DNA of 47,039 nucleotides from Aneurinibacillus sp. (GCA_020725425.1 DYFA01000034.1:1-47039), one strand, 5' to 3'. Counted from the first letter of the stretch, positions 22,413 through 30,826 are shown. The notes: generated by a model from the sequence alone, not told the origin. Numbers and translations: made by a program.

Positions 22413-22895
22413 TCACCGCTCCCCTCTCCGGTATTCTCCGCTCTTGCCGCCGCGCTTTTCCACCAGGTAGATATCCGTGATTTCGATCCCCTTCTCCACC
22501 GCCTTGCACATGTCGTAGACCGTCAGCGCCGCCACGCTGGCCGCGGTCAGCGCCTCCATCTCCACCCCGGTGCGGGCCACTGTGCGCACGGCGGCCGCGA
22601 TGTGAATCGTCGCGGTGGACTCGTCGGGGGTGAAGGAGAGGTCGACCTTGGTCAGGGGCAGCGGATGGCAGAGGGGAATCAGTTCTGAGGTCTTCTTGGC
22701 CGCCATCACCCCGGCAACCTGCGCCACGCCCAGGACGTCGCCTTTAGCCAACTGGCGGTTGACCACCTGGCGGAACGTCCCAGGGGAGAGACGGACCGCC
22801 GCGTGGGCCACGGCTTCCCGGGCGGTGGCCTCCTTCCCGCCGACGTCGACCATGTGGGCCATTCCCCGTTCGTTGAAGTGGGTGAACTCAGCCAT
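22413..22895 (-). CDS. moaC: MoaC, cyclic pyranopterin monophosphate synthase
   Basis: Second enzyme of molybdenum-cofactor synthesis, converting the MoaA product to cPMP. The 160-residue protein shows [40 protein letters not shown], a [21 protein letters not shown] stretch and [13 protein letters not shown], all diagnostic. It begins 3 bases after moaA and its stop is one base from the MOSC-MogA start, giving a tight operon. Confidence 0.97.
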   Translation of the reverse strand: MAEFTHFNERGMAHMVDVGGKEATAREAVAHAAVRLSPGTFRQVVNRQLAKGDVLGVAQVAGVMAAKKTSELIPLCHPLPLTKVDLSFTPDESTATIHIAAAVRTVARTGVEMEALTAASVAALTVYDMCKAVEKGIEITDIYLVEKRGGKSGEYRRGER

Positions 22896-22898
22896 CTC

Positions 22899-23930
22899 TC
22901 ACCCTCCGATCTGCGACATGTACCGGCCGGAGCAGGAGTCGCCGTGCGCCTCCGCCGGAGGGAGAACCGCCCCGCACTGTCCTAGCGGGAGTTGCGGAAC
23001 CTCCTGTTCGGCCGGTTTGAGGGCCACCGCCTGGCAGAAGAGACTGGCCAGCTCCGCTCCGGACGCCCCTGCCCGGAGAGGGCCTTTGACGTCGATCTCA
23101 CGGGTCGAGAGGAGGCAGGGGCGGAGGTGCCCGTCGGCTGTCAGGCGGAGACGGTTGCACTGATCGCAGAACCGTTCGGAGACGGGACTGATGAAGCCCA
23201 CGGTCCCCTGGGCGCCTTTAAGCCGCCAGGACCGGGCCGGGCCGTTTCCGGGGACGACCAACTCCTCCCGTCCGCCGGCCTCCTCTACCAGCGGCTGGAG
23301 GCGCGCCCACAGCCGTTCCGTCGCCACAAACCCGCCGCCCCGGCCGGCGCTGGCCCCGAGCGCCATCAGCTCGATGAATCGCACATGTACGTCCCGGGTG
23401 AGAGTCAGGCGGGCCAGGTCGGCCACCTCGTCCTCGTTGATCCCGGCCATGACCACGGTGTTCAGCTTAACCGGCCTCAACCCCGCCGCCAGCGCCGCCT
23501 CGATTCCCGCCAACACCTTCCGGAGGTCGCCGCCCCGGGTGAGCTGGCGGAACCGGTGGGGCCGTAGAGAGTCCAGGCTGATGTTGACCCGCCGCAGTCC
23601 GGCCCCGGCCAGCTCGGCGGCGAGTGGCGCCAGGAGCGTCCCGTTGGTGGTCATCGCCACCTCTTCCAGGCCCGGCAGGCTGGACAGCCCTCGGACCAGC
23701 TCAACGATATCCCGCCGCACCAGGGGCTCGCCGCCGGTCAGGCGGACCCGGCGGATCCCCAGCGGCACGCCGGCCCCCACCAGCCGGATGATCTCCTCGT
23801 AGCTCAGAATTTCCTCGTGCCCGCGGGGGGCGACCCCCTCCGGCGGCATGCAGTAGGTGCAGCGCAGGTTGCACCGGTCGGTCACGGCCACCCGCAGGTA
23901 GCTGATCTCTCGCCCAAACGGGTCTTTCAC
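22899..23930 (-). CDS. moaA: MoaA, radical-SAM GTP 3',8-cyclase
   Basis: First step of molybdenum-cofactor synthesis. The 343-residue enzyme has the radical-SAM cluster motif CNLRCTYC near the N-terminus, TGGEPLVR for SAM binding, the C-terminal 4Fe-4S ligands FCDQCNRLRL...RPCLL, and the essential C-terminal Gly-Gly (SQIGG). The GTG at 23928-23930 is chosen for the AGGGGAG ribosome site 7 bases before it and for correct family length. Longer upstream frames run through the structured leader. Confidence 0.95.
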   Translation of the reverse strand: MKDPFGREISYLRVAVTDRCNLRCTYCMPPEGVAPRGHEEILSYEEIIRLVGAGVPLGIRRVRLTGGEPLVRRDIVELVRGLSSLPGLEEVAMTTNGTLLAPLAAELAGAGLRRVNISLDSLRPHRFRQLTRGGDLRKVLAGIEAALAAGLRPVKLNTVVMAGINEDEVADLARLTLTRDVHVRFIELMALGASAGRGGGFVATERLWARLQPLVEEAGGREELVVPGNGPARSWRLKGAQGTVGFISPVSERFCDQCNRLRLTADGHLRPCLLSTREIDVKGPLRAGASGAELASLFCQAVALKPAEQEVPQLPLGQCGAVLPPAEAHGDSCSGRYMSQIGG

Positions 23931-23960
23931 CAGGCTTCTCCCCTCCCGGAACCCGCAATC

Positions 23961-23989
23961 AAATAACGGCGCCCGTGTCCGGGTGCCGT
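23961..23989 (-). terminator. Intrinsic terminator in moaA leader (riboswitch expression platform)
   Basis: On the minus strand ACGGCACCCG and CGGGCGCCGT form a 10-position stem with one A-C mismatch and a 4-base loop, followed at once by TTATTT. It lies between the putative Moco riboswitch and the moaA ribosome site, where a riboswitch-controlled terminator would be expected. Confidence 0.7.
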
Positions 23990-24027
23990 CCCAACCACTC
24001 CCCTGCCCCCACGGGGCCTGAGGCTGA

Positions 24028-24140
24028 CTGGACGCCTTTCCGAACGCGGGAGGCGCACCCGTTTCCCGGTGCACCCTCGGCCGGCGGAGCCGGCCTCGGC
24101 CGCCACCCATGGTGACCCTTTAGGCGTGACGGCTCGGACA
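24028..24140 (-). promoter_or_regulatory. Putative molybdenum cofactor (Moco) riboswitch
   Basis: The minus-strand leader of moaA contains, in order, TCCGAGCC, a closing arm ACGCCT (24122-24127), long GC stems, a perfect 8-bp hairpin around GGGAAACG (GGTGCACC/GGTGCGCC), GCCTCCC, then GGAAAGGCGT whose AGGCGT closes the first arm (24032-24037). From memory, CCGAGCC, the GGGAAAC element and a terminal GGAAAGG are hallmarks of the Moco RNA motif, which typically sits upstream of moaA. A covariance-model match is still needed for a firm assignment. Confidence 0.75.
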
Positions 24141-24164
24141 TCCATTAGTTATCTATGTCGTCAT

Positions 24165-24929
24165 CTATTCGCCGCCCGGGGCCGTTTCCCTCTCAGCCCG
24201 CGCCCGCCTGGCCCGCCAGACGAGCCGGGCGATCCAGATGCTGAGTTCATACATCAGGTACATGGGCGCCAGCATCAGGCTCATGTTGAACGGGTCGGGC
24301 GTCGGCGTGATCAAAGCCGCGAGGATGGCGCCGACGAACAGGGCCAACTTGCGGTTCTTGACCAGCGGCTCGGGGCGGAGGATGCCCACCCGGGCCAGGA
24401 AGTACGCCACGACCGGCATCTCGAACACCAGGCCGAACGGGATGATCAGCATCTCCGCGAACTTGACCAGGCTCCGGAACTGGATCATCGGTCGCAGGTC
24501 AGCCGAGGCGAAAGACATGAAGAACCGCAGCGCCGCCGGGAGAACGAAGAAGAAGCAGAAGCTGGCCCCGCCTACAAAGAGGAGAAAGGCCGCTGGCACC
24601 ACCCAGAAGGTCTTCCGCCGCTGGGCCGCCGGGAGGAAGGTGGCGACGAAGGCCCACAGCTCCCACAGGATGAGCGGCAGGGCGAGGAAGATTCCGATTA
24701 CGATCGCCAGTTCGATCTGAGTGAGGAAGGCCTCTGCCGGGGTGGTGTAGATGACCTTGGGCACCAGTTTGGTCAGCCGGGCCAGGATACGGGGCGAGAG
24801 GTACCATCCCGCGGCCGAGCTCGCCGCCACGCCCAGAAGCGTGACGATGATCCGGCGCCGGACTTCCTCCAGCCGGTTGAGGACCTTGAGGGCGCCGTCC
24901 TTAATGGTGTCAGAGGTGAGTTCAGCCAT
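24165..24929 (-). CDS. tatC: TatC paralogue 2, twin-arginine translocase subunit
   Basis: A 254-residue six-span TatC-family protein. It retains the last-loop motif TPTPDPFN and LAPMYLMYELSI. Two canonical sites are altered: the N-terminal HLEELR is RLEEVR, and the periplasmic-face Glu that contacts the twin-arginine pair (Glu103 in E. coli) is Gln in LPAAQRR. The ATG at 24927-24929 overlaps the upstream tatC stop by 8 bases and has GGAG ahead of it; the GTG five codons earlier lies too close to a Shine-Dalgarno. It likely works with the neighbouring TatC. Confidence 0.85.
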   Translation of the reverse strand: MAELTSDTIKDGALKVLNRLEEVRRRIIVTLLGVAASSAAGWYLSPRILARLTKLVPKVIYTTPAEAFLTQIELAIVIGIFLALPLILWELWAFVATFLPAAQRRKTFWVVPAAFLLFVGGASFCFFFVLPAALRFFMSFASADLRPMIQFRSLVKFAEMLIIPFGLVFEMPVVAYFLARVGILRPEPLVKNRKLALFVGAILAALITPTPDPFNMSLMLAPMYLMYELSIWIARLVWRARRARAERETAPGGE

Positions 24930-25755
24930 CGTTCTCCGTCCCACCCTCCTCGGCGAAATCCTCGTACAACTGGACCGGCTTGACCCGGGCCACGATCGGG
25001 ATGCTCAACTGGTACAGAACCAGCAGCGGGATGGCGATCAAAAGTTGCAGGACGAGCTCGGAAGGGGCGATGAAGACCGCGATCACGTAGGCTCCGAACA
25101 GAAAGTACTTGCGCCCCTGCCGCAAGCGGGCGGCAGTGACGACCCCCAGCTTCGCCAGGACCACCAGGACGAGGGGGAGCTCGAACATCAGTCCGAAGGG
25201 GAAGATCCAGGTCCAGAGGAACCCAAGATACCGCTGGACTGCCAGGGCCGGGGTCAGGTCGCGGCCCATCCGGAAGAAGAACTTCAGCGCCACCGGGTAG
25301 ACCGCCAGATACCCGAAGACCATACCCCCCACGAACAGGCCGATCACCCATGGGACCCACCGCTTGAAGAACCGGACCTCCTTGGGCAGGAGGCCCGGCA
25401 CAATGAACAGCCACAACTGGCCCAGAACTATGGGGGAGGCGATGATCAGGCCGACCGCCGCCGCCACTTCCAGGTGGGCGAAGAAGGCCTCGGTCGGATG
25501 AAAGAATACGAGGTAGCCAGCTTGTTGGGCCAGATGATGAATCACGCGGCCGGACTGGAACCAGCCGACGACCGCCCCTGCCGCCAGGGCGAAAAGCGAG
25601 ACGATGAGCCTTCGTCGCAGCTCTTCCAGGTGTTCGACGATGGTCATCGTCTCTTCGACCGGCTCGGAGCCGGTATCCCCGCCTCCTGACCCGGCCGCCG
25701 TACCGCTCTCCGCCGGGGCGGGCGGCACCCGTTCGAGGAGGGTCTCTTGGTCCAT
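24922..25755 (-). CDS. tatC: TatC paralogue 1, twin-arginine translocase subunit
   Basis: A 277-residue TatC with a roughly 35-residue hydrophilic N-terminal extension, then the canonical EHLEELRRRL cap and six membrane segments. The E. coli Glu103 equivalent is kept (GLLPKEVRFF), but the usual TPxD of the last loop is replaced by IAPSEL. It lies 6 bases after tatA and overlaps the second tatC. As the paralogue with intact signal-peptide contacts, it is the likelier receptor for twin-arginine precursors such as molybdoenzymes. Confidence 0.88.
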   Translation of the reverse strand: MDQETLLERVPPAPAESGTAAGSGGGDTGSEPVEETMTIVEHLEELRRRLIVSLFALAAGAVVGWFQSGRVIHHLAQQAGYLVFFHPTEAFFAHLEVAAAVGLIIASPIVLGQLWLFIVPGLLPKEVRFFKRWVPWVIGLFVGGMVFGYLAVYPVALKFFFRMGRDLTPALAVQRYLGFLWTWIFPFGLMFELPLVLVVLAKLGVVTAARLRQGRKYFLFGAYVIAVFIAPSELVLQLLIAIPLLVLYQLSIPIVARVKPVQLYEDFAEEGGTENDG

Positions 25756-25761
25756 CAGGGA

Positions 25762-25947
25762 TTAAGCCTTCTTCTCCTCTTTGTCGTCCTTCCCCGTCAC
25801 TTCTTCGGTGATCTCCCGCGAGGCCTTCCGGAACTCGTTGATGCTCTTGCCGATCGCCTTGCCGACATCGGGCAGCTTACCCGGGCCGAAGATGATGAGG
25901 GCGAGGACCAGGATGATGATCAACTCCGGGATACCGATGTTAAACAT
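25762..25947 (-). CDS. tatA: TatA/E, twin-arginine translocase pore subunit
   Basis: A 61-residue protein: one N-terminal membrane helix ([23 protein letters not shown]), the FGPGKLP hinge, an amphipathic helix ([18 protein letters not shown]) and a charged tail. The ATG at 25945-25947 is fixed by a perfect AGGAGGT 8 bases upstream. It is first in tatA-tatC-tatC, and no tatB is seen, as is usual in Firmicutes. Confidence 0.93.
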   Translation of the reverse strand: MFNIGIPELIIILVLALIIFGPGKLPDVGKAIGKSINEFRKASREITEEVTGKDDKEEKKA

Positions 25948-26003
25948 TACGGCATACCTCCTAAGCTCTTTCCTCTTGAGCTCTTTCGTCTTGCCTTGTC
26001 CCA

Positions 26004-26032
26004 ACTATAGCACAAGTTTGGTCTCCTTTCAT
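26004..26032 (-). promoter_or_regulatory. Candidate promoter for tatA operon
   Basis: Minus-strand ATGAAA (26027-26032) and TATAGT (26004-26009) are separated by 17 bases. The -10 is good and the -35 weak. It lies in the 102-base gap between moeA and tatA, with AAGAGCTC-rich leader repeats downstream. Confidence 0.45.
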
Positions 26033-26049
26033 ACCGGAATACTTTTCGC

Positions 26050-27384
26050 CTAACTCAAGACCTCTCCTTCTTTTGCGGGGGCGCACTTCTTTCCTGGTAC
26101 CCCGCCATCTGGCAGGAGCGGGGCGAGCGGCCACACCTCCACCGTCTCCCCGGCCACCGGCCCTCCGGAATCGCCAGCACCTCTCCCCCCACCCCCTCCC
26201 CCTGGGGGGAGGAGAATCACCCCGTCGGTCCCCCGGGCGATGACCGGCGCTCCGGAGGAGTGGGGCTGGGGATGGGCCCACAGTCGCCCGGCAGACAGGC
26301 TGAGCTCGACCGGTACGGCCCGCCTCCTCCCTCGCCCCGACGGCACCCCGGCCGGCGCCCCTTCCGGGTCCTCCGCCAGTAAGGCCGCCAACGTCGACCA
26401 GCCTCTCCCGGCTAACGACGCCACCGCCGGGGCCACGAGCAACACTGCCGCCGTCAGGCAGGCGCCCGGCCCGCCGGAGAGAAAACAGACCACCGCCCCG
26501 CTCCCGGGTACCCGGGCCACGGCGCACCGCCCGCCCGGGTGAAAGTCGACCCCGTCCAGCAGGACCGGCCACCCCAGCTCGGACAGGACCCGGCGGCTCA
26601 AGTCGCGGTCGCCGCCGGCCACGCCGCCCGTCACGAGCACCAGGTCCGCCCCCCGGGCCTCGCCCTCCAGCGCCTCCCGGACTGCCGCCCGCTGATCGGG
26701 GATGGGCGCCGCGGGGTGCGGCACGCCCCCCCAGGCCGCCACCAGGCCGGAGAGCAGGTACAGGTTGCTGGCGTAGATCTTGCCCGGAGACAACGGCTCG
26801 CCCAGGGGCACGAGCTCGCTTCCCGTGGCGATCAGCCCCACCCGGGGGCGCCGGTACGCCCAGACGGCGGCTTCCCCGGCGGCCGCCAACAGCCCCAGCT
26901 CCACCGGGCCGCAGGCCTCCCCGGCGGGCAGCACCAGCGAGCCGCGGGACCCCTCTCTCCCGGCGGGAATGATGTTCTCCCCCGGGACGGGCCTGCGCTG
27001 TAAGGTGACAAGATCCCCCGGCTGGGCATCTTCCCCTTCGGGCACCTCCTCGAAGGGCACGACCGCTCCGGTCCCTTCCGGAAGCGCCGCCCCGGCCATC
27101 ACCCGCAGGGCCGAGCCCGGCGGGAAGGGAGCCGGCGGCTCCTCTCCGGCGAGCACCACCCCGGTGACCGCCAGCCGGGAGGGGGGAGCGCCCCTCTCCT
27201 CCAGATCGGCGGAGGCGACAGCGTAGCCGTCCACCCGTGACCGGGTGAACGGCGGCTCAGGTATGTGCCGGCGCACGGGGCGCGAGAGGACCCGCCCGCC
27301 GGCCGATGCCAGGGGGACCAGCTCCTCCGCCGGCTGGCGGAGATGGTGGAGCAGGAGCCGGCGCGCTTCTTCGACACTCTGCAT
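26050..27384 (-). CDS. moeA: MoeA-like molybdopterin molybdenumtransferase (divergent)
   Basis: Inserts molybdate into adenylylated molybdopterin. The 444-residue protein starts with SVEEARRLLLHHL and has PEPPFTRSRVDGYAV (usual: PPFDNSAMDGYAV), RVMAGAALPEGTGAVVPFEE, GLIATGSELVPLG and a C-terminal MoeA domain IV. Two normally invariant loops are altered: VTGGVAGGDRDL in place of a TSGGVSVGDxDx form, and LSGGPGACLTA in place of LPGNPVSA. It may therefore be a specialised paralogue. The ATG lies 2 bases after the mobA-mobB stop. Confidence 0.88.
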   Translation of the reverse strand: MQSVEEARRLLLHHLRQPAEELVPLASAGGRVLSRPVRRHIPEPPFTRSRVDGYAVASADLEERGAPPSRLAVTGVVLAGEEPPAPFPPGSALRVMAGAALPEGTGAVVPFEEVPEGEDAQPGDLVTLQRRPVPGENIIPAGREGSRGSLVLPAGEACGPVELGLLAAAGEAAVWAYRRPRVGLIATGSELVPLGEPLSPGKIYASNLYLLSGLVAAWGGVPHPAAPIPDQRAAVREALEGEARGADLVLVTGGVAGGDRDLSRRVLSELGWPVLLDGVDFHPGGRCAVARVPGSGAVVCFLSGGPGACLTAAVLLVAPAVASLAGRGWSTLAALLAEDPEGAPAGVPSGRGRRRAVPVELSLSAGRLWAHPQPHSSGAPVIARGTDGVILLPPGGGGGGRGAGDSGGPVAGETVEVWPLAPLLPDGGVPGKKCAPAKEGEVLS

Positions 27385-27386
27385 GA

Positions 27387-28535
27387 TCAGGACCCCTCTC
27401 CCAGGCCGAGGCGCTGGCGGAGATGGGTCGCCAGCGCCGCCGTCTCACCGGGGGCGAAGACCGGCACCGGAGTGGCCAGGGCGGCGGAAACCCTCCGGGC
27501 TTCTTCCCCCTCGCCCACCACCGCCAGCACCTCACCGGGACCGAGAAGCGCCCGCCCGTCACCGCGGGCTTCCGGGCGCACCACGACCACCCGGGGGACC
27601 GGCTCCCCTTTCCACCCTTCGGCCAGAACCAGATCGACCGGCGGCGACTGGCGGACGAGGACAGCCAGGGACAACGGCTCTTTCACCCGCCACCAGGTGG
27701 TGACGAGCTGCGGCCCGGCGAGCACGGTCACTTCAGCCCCGCTCTCCCGGTGCACGTAGGTGTCCTTGCCCGGGGTGTCGGTCTCATGGCCGTGGGGATC
27801 GTGTTTCACCACCGCCACCCGCAGCCCGGTCCGACTGAACTCCCGGACCAGGGCGGAGGTGACACTCGTCTTCCCCGCCTCCTGCCACCCGACCACTGCC
27901 AGGAGAGGCGGAGACCCTTCCCGCACTGCTTCTGCCGCCTCCCTTTGGGCCGCGGCCTCCGCTTCACGCCACTCCTCCCAGGTGTTCACGTTCCAGAAGG
28001 CCCGCTGCAGGTCGACTCCGTGCCGGCGGGCCCACTCCGTGACCTCGATCTCCAAGACAGAAATGGCCGTGTTCAGGCGGCCCAGCCGCAGGTCGCCGGA
28101 TTCCAGCCGCCCAGCCAGGGCGCCGGCTGCCCGCTTCCGGTACACGGCGAAGAGCGGCTCCTGCCCCTTCTCCCAGGAGGGGACGAGGGCGTCGGCCTCC
28201 GGGTGTGCCTCGGCCTCCCGGCCGAGGTGCGCCGCCAGCTCAGCCGAAACGAACGGCAGGTCGCAGGCGACCACCAGGTTGAGCTCAGCCGGAGACGCGG
28301 CGAGACCCGCCTCGAGCCCGCCCAGCGGCCCCTTGCCGGGATAACGGTCGGCAGTCGTCGGCGCGCCGGTGAAGGCGTAGGCCTCCGGATCGCCGGTGAC
28401 GATAAGGCAGCCCTCCACCACCGGCTGGAGCCGGGTGATGATCCGTTCGATGATCGGCCGGCCGCCGACCGAGAGCAGAGCCTTCTTGGTCTGAATCCGG
28501 GAGTTGCGCCCTCCCGCCAGGATGATCAGGTGCAC
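27387..28535 (-). CDS. mobAB: MobA-MobB fusion, Mo-cofactor guanylyltransferase and GTPase
   Basis: A 382-residue fusion. Residues about 3-195 are MobA (LAGGRNSRIQTKKALL, GPLGGLEAGL, VACDLPFV), which adds GMP to Mo-molybdopterin. Residues about 212-375 are MobB with P-loop GWQEAGKT, VVKHDPHGHETDTPGKDT and VLAEGWKGEPVPR. The GTG at 28533-28535 follows AAGGGGG by 8 bases; it replaces longer upstream starts because MobA begins directly there. It is first of the block mobAB-moeA. Making the guanine dinucleotide cofactor fits DMSO-reductase-type enzymes. Confidence 0.93.
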   Translation of the reverse strand: MHLIILAGGRNSRIQTKKALLSVGGRPIIERIITRLQPVVEGCLIVTGDPEAYAFTGAPTTADRYPGKGPLGGLEAGLAASPAELNLVVACDLPFVSAELAAHLGREAEAHPEADALVPSWEKGQEPLFAVYRKRAAGALAGRLESGDLRLGRLNTAISVLEIEVTEWARRHGVDLQRAFWNVNTWEEWREAEAAAQREAAEAVREGSPPLLAVVGWQEAGKTSVTSALVREFSRTGLRVAVVKHDPHGHETDTPGKDTYVHRESGAEVTVLAGPQLVTTWWRVKEPLSLAVLVRQSPPVDLVLAEGWKGEPVPRVVVVRPEARGDGRALLGPGEVLAVVGEGEEARRVSAALATPVPVFAPGETAALATHLRQRLGLGEGS

Positions 28536-28588
28536 GAACTCGTCCCCCTTGTGGCGCGGTCCTTCCTGACCAAGCCTTAATTCGACAA

Positions 28589-28622
28589 GGGGGATGGCGC
28601 CCCTCCCGGAGCGCCATCCCCC
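28589..28622. repeat. Perfect 12-bp inverted repeat in mobAB leader
   Basis: GGGGGATGGCGC and GCGCCATCCCCC with a 10-base loop, 54 bases upstream of the mobAB start in a 306-base divergent gap. The minus-strand continuation TTGTCGAATTAAGG is not a good U tract, so an attenuator or a mRNA-stability hairpin is as likely as a terminator. The rest of the gap holds the permease promoter and no recognised gene. Confidence 0.6.
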
Positions 28623-28779
28623 AATTACCCAACCATCCGTGGTCGTCTTTCGCCTCTCGGCGGACAAGGTCCGGCTGGACCGGCCGCGCTGTTCACCAGA
28701 ACATCCTCACCACCCCCCTGATGTCACTCCATCACAGATATCGGCGCCTGGTGTAAGAACCTTTAATCCCGAGGTCTGC

Positions 28780-28808
28780 TTGACAGTCTCTCCAGCCTCT
28801 GGTAAGTT
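28780..28808 (+). promoter_or_regulatory. Promoter for the uracil/xanthine permease
   Basis: A perfect TTGACA (28780-28785), a 17-base spacer and TAAGTT (28803-28808) preceded by an extended -10 TG. The permease GTG start lies 34 bases downstream. Confidence 0.7.
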
Positions 28809-28841
28809 GGAAGCGGCCCCGAAGGGGAAGGAGGAGTAGCT

Positions 28842-30167
28842 GTGGCTGACGCACCTCGCCTCACTGGTTACCTGCCCGACGACACCCCGCCCCTTGGCAA
28901 ACTCATCGCCTTCGCTCTCCAACAGGTCATCGTGATGTTTCCCGCAACCGTCCTCGTCGCCATTCTGACCAAGTTCGACATCAGCGTGACCATCGTCGCC
29001 TCCGGTCTGGCCACCCTCGGCTTCCTCCTCATCACCGGGCGCAAGATCCCGCTGTACTACGGCTCCTCGTTCTCGTACATCGCCGCGGTGGCCGGAGTGG
29101 TCGCCACGGTGGAGGCCGGGGCCCTCGCTTCCGGGGCGGGCGCGGCGGCCGCCCGCGAGTTGGGGGTGCGGGCCGCCCAGTGCGGGATCGTAGCCTCGGG
29201 GCTAGTGTCCATCGCCGCAGGGTGGCTCGTGCGGGTCTCCGGGCGGCGGGTCATCAACCGTGTCCTGCCCCCGGTGATCACCGGCTCCGTGGCGATCATC
29301 ATCGGCCTCTCGCTCGCCAAGGCCGCCCTCGACATGGCGGCAGGCGGCTGGACCATCGCCCTCGTGACTCTGCTGGCGACCATCCTCTTCTCGGTCTATC
29401 TCCGGGGCACCCTGGGCCAGTTGCCGGTGCTCTTCGGCGTGCTCGTGGGGTACGTCTTCGCCCTCTCCCTCGGCAAGGTCGACTTCGCCCCGCTGGTCCA
29501 GGCCTCGTTCTTCGCGGTGCCGCACTTCACCTTCCCGGTCTGGAGCTCAGTGGCCGTCTGGTCGATCATGCCGATCGCCATCGCCACCATCCCCGAGTCC
29601 ACCGCCCACCTCTACCAGATCGACCTCTACGTCAACAACCTCGCCCGGAGGCTCGGGCGGAAGAACTACGAGATCGCCAACCGGCTCGGCGACAACCTCA
29701 TCGGTGACGGCGCAGGCGACATGATCGCCGGGTTCATCGGCGGGCCCGCCGGGACCAACTACGGGGAGAACAACTCCCTCATGGCCATCACCCGCAACTT
29801 CTCCGTGCCCGTCCTCATGACCGCCGCCCTGATCGCCATCGCCCTGGGTTTCCTCGGGAAGCTCGCCGGGGCGGTCTCGACCATCCCGACCGCGGTGGTC
29901 GGCGGCGTCTCGATCTACCTCTTCGGGGTGATCGGCGTGCAGGGCGTGGCGCTGATGATCGCCGAGAAGGTGGACCTCTTCAGCCCCCGGACGTTGGCGG
30001 TCGCCTCGACGATCCTGGTCATCGGCTTGGGCGGGTCGGTCTTCCCGAACGGGATGATCCCGCTCGGCCCGTGGAAGCTCCCGGCTATCGCCACAGCCGC
30101 CGTCTTCGGCATTCTGCTCAACCTGTTTTTCGAGCTCTTCCCGGCCCGGCCTGACGCCGCGGAATAG
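28842..30167 (+). CDS. NCS2-family uracil/xanthine permease
   Basis: Proton-coupled nucleobase uptake. The 441-residue protein has about 14 membrane segments with QQVIVMFPATVLVAILT at the N-terminus, the substrate Glu region AIATIPESTAHLYQI, and GGPAGTNYGENNSLMAITR, which matches the UraA GGVPNTTYGEN region. The length equals UraA/PyrP. The GTG start is preceded by AAGGAGGAG. UraA-like residues suggest uracil, but xanthine cannot be excluded. No pyr or xpt genes are adjacent. Confidence 0.9.
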   Translation: MADAPRLTGYLPDDTPPLGKLIAFALQQVIVMFPATVLVAILTKFDISVTIVASGLATLGFLLITGRKIPLYYGSSFSYIAAVAGVVATVEAGALASGAGAAAARELGVRAAQCGIVASGLVSIAAGWLVRVSGRRVINRVLPPVITGSVAIIIGLSLAKAALDMAAGGWTIALVTLLATILFSVYLRGTLGQLPVLFGVLVGYVFALSLGKVDFAPLVQASFFAVPHFTFPVWSSVAVWSIMPIAIATIPESTAHLYQIDLYVNNLARRLGRKNYEIANRLGDNLIGDGAGDMIAGFIGGPAGTNYGENNSLMAITRNFSVPVLMTAALIAIALGFLGKLAGAVSTIPTAVVGGVSIYLFGVIGVQGVALMIAEKVDLFSPRTLAVASTILVIGLGGSVFPNGMIPLGPWKLPAIATAAVFGILLNLFFELFPARPDAAE

Positions 30168-30181
30168 GAGGGTCGGGTGCC

Positions 30182-30826
30182 ATGGGAGCGCCACCGTTCG
30201 CCGGCCCGCCGCGCCGCCGAGTCCTGACGACGCGCCACGGCCCGGTGGTCGTCCACGGCCCCGCCACGGTGGACGACCTGGCGCCCCTCCGCCCCGATCC
30301 GGGCCTGACCGCCTTCCGCCCGCCGGCCAAACAGAAGGAGGCCCTGCTGGCCCTGGCCGAGGCAGACGACGGGGCTGTCTTCCTGGCCCAGCAGGACGAC
30401 CTCCTGGTAGGCTATTGCACTCTTCACCCGCCGGACCCGCTTACCACCTTCGGCGCCGCCCGGTTGCCGTTCCTCATCGAGATGGGGGCGATCGAGGTGA
30501 GTTCCGCCTGGCGGTTCGAAGGAATCGGCCGCGCCCTCCTCGAAACGGCCTTTGACAATGAGGCGCTCGAGGACTACATCGTGATCTCCTGCGAATACTG
30601 GTGGCACTGGGACCTCGACGGGCTGGAGATGGAAATCTGGACCTACCGCAACATGTTGGAGGACGTGATGGGCCGGGTCGGGCTGGTGCCTCACTCCACC
30701 GACGACCCGGAGATTTCCTCCCACCCGGCGAACATGCTGACGGCGCGCTTCGGACGCCGGGTCAGCGAAGAGCAGATCGCCGCCTTCGAACGAGTGTGCC
30801 ACTCGGAGCGCCCCTGGTTGGCTTGA
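30182..30826 (+). CDS. acuA: AcuA, GNAT protein acetyltransferase
   Basis: In Bacillus, AcuA acetylates and switches off acetyl-CoA synthetase. The 214-residue protein shows the GNAT core (EVSSAWRFEGIGRALLETAF) and the family-specific tail STDDPEISSHPANMLTARFGRRV. The ATG follows AGGAGGG. It is the first gene of acuA-acuB-acuC. The substrate synthetase gene is not in this window. Confidence 0.88.
   Translation: MGAPPFAGPPRRRVLTTRHGPVVVHGPATVDDLAPLRPDPGLTAFRPPAKQKEALLALAEADDGAVFLAQQDDLLVGYCTLHPPDPLTTFGAARLPFLIEMGAIEVSSAWRFEGIGRALLETAFDNEALEDYIVISCEYWWHWDLDGLEMEIWTYRNMLEDVMGRVGLVPHSTDDPEISSHPANMLTARFGRRVSEEQIAAFERVCHSERPWLA

Noticed and set aside
26160-26230. Poly-Gly stretch near the end of moeA as a frameshift sign
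   Set aside because: The frame stays open through the Gly-rich linker to a plausible domain-IV end, so it is a low-complexity insert rather than a break.
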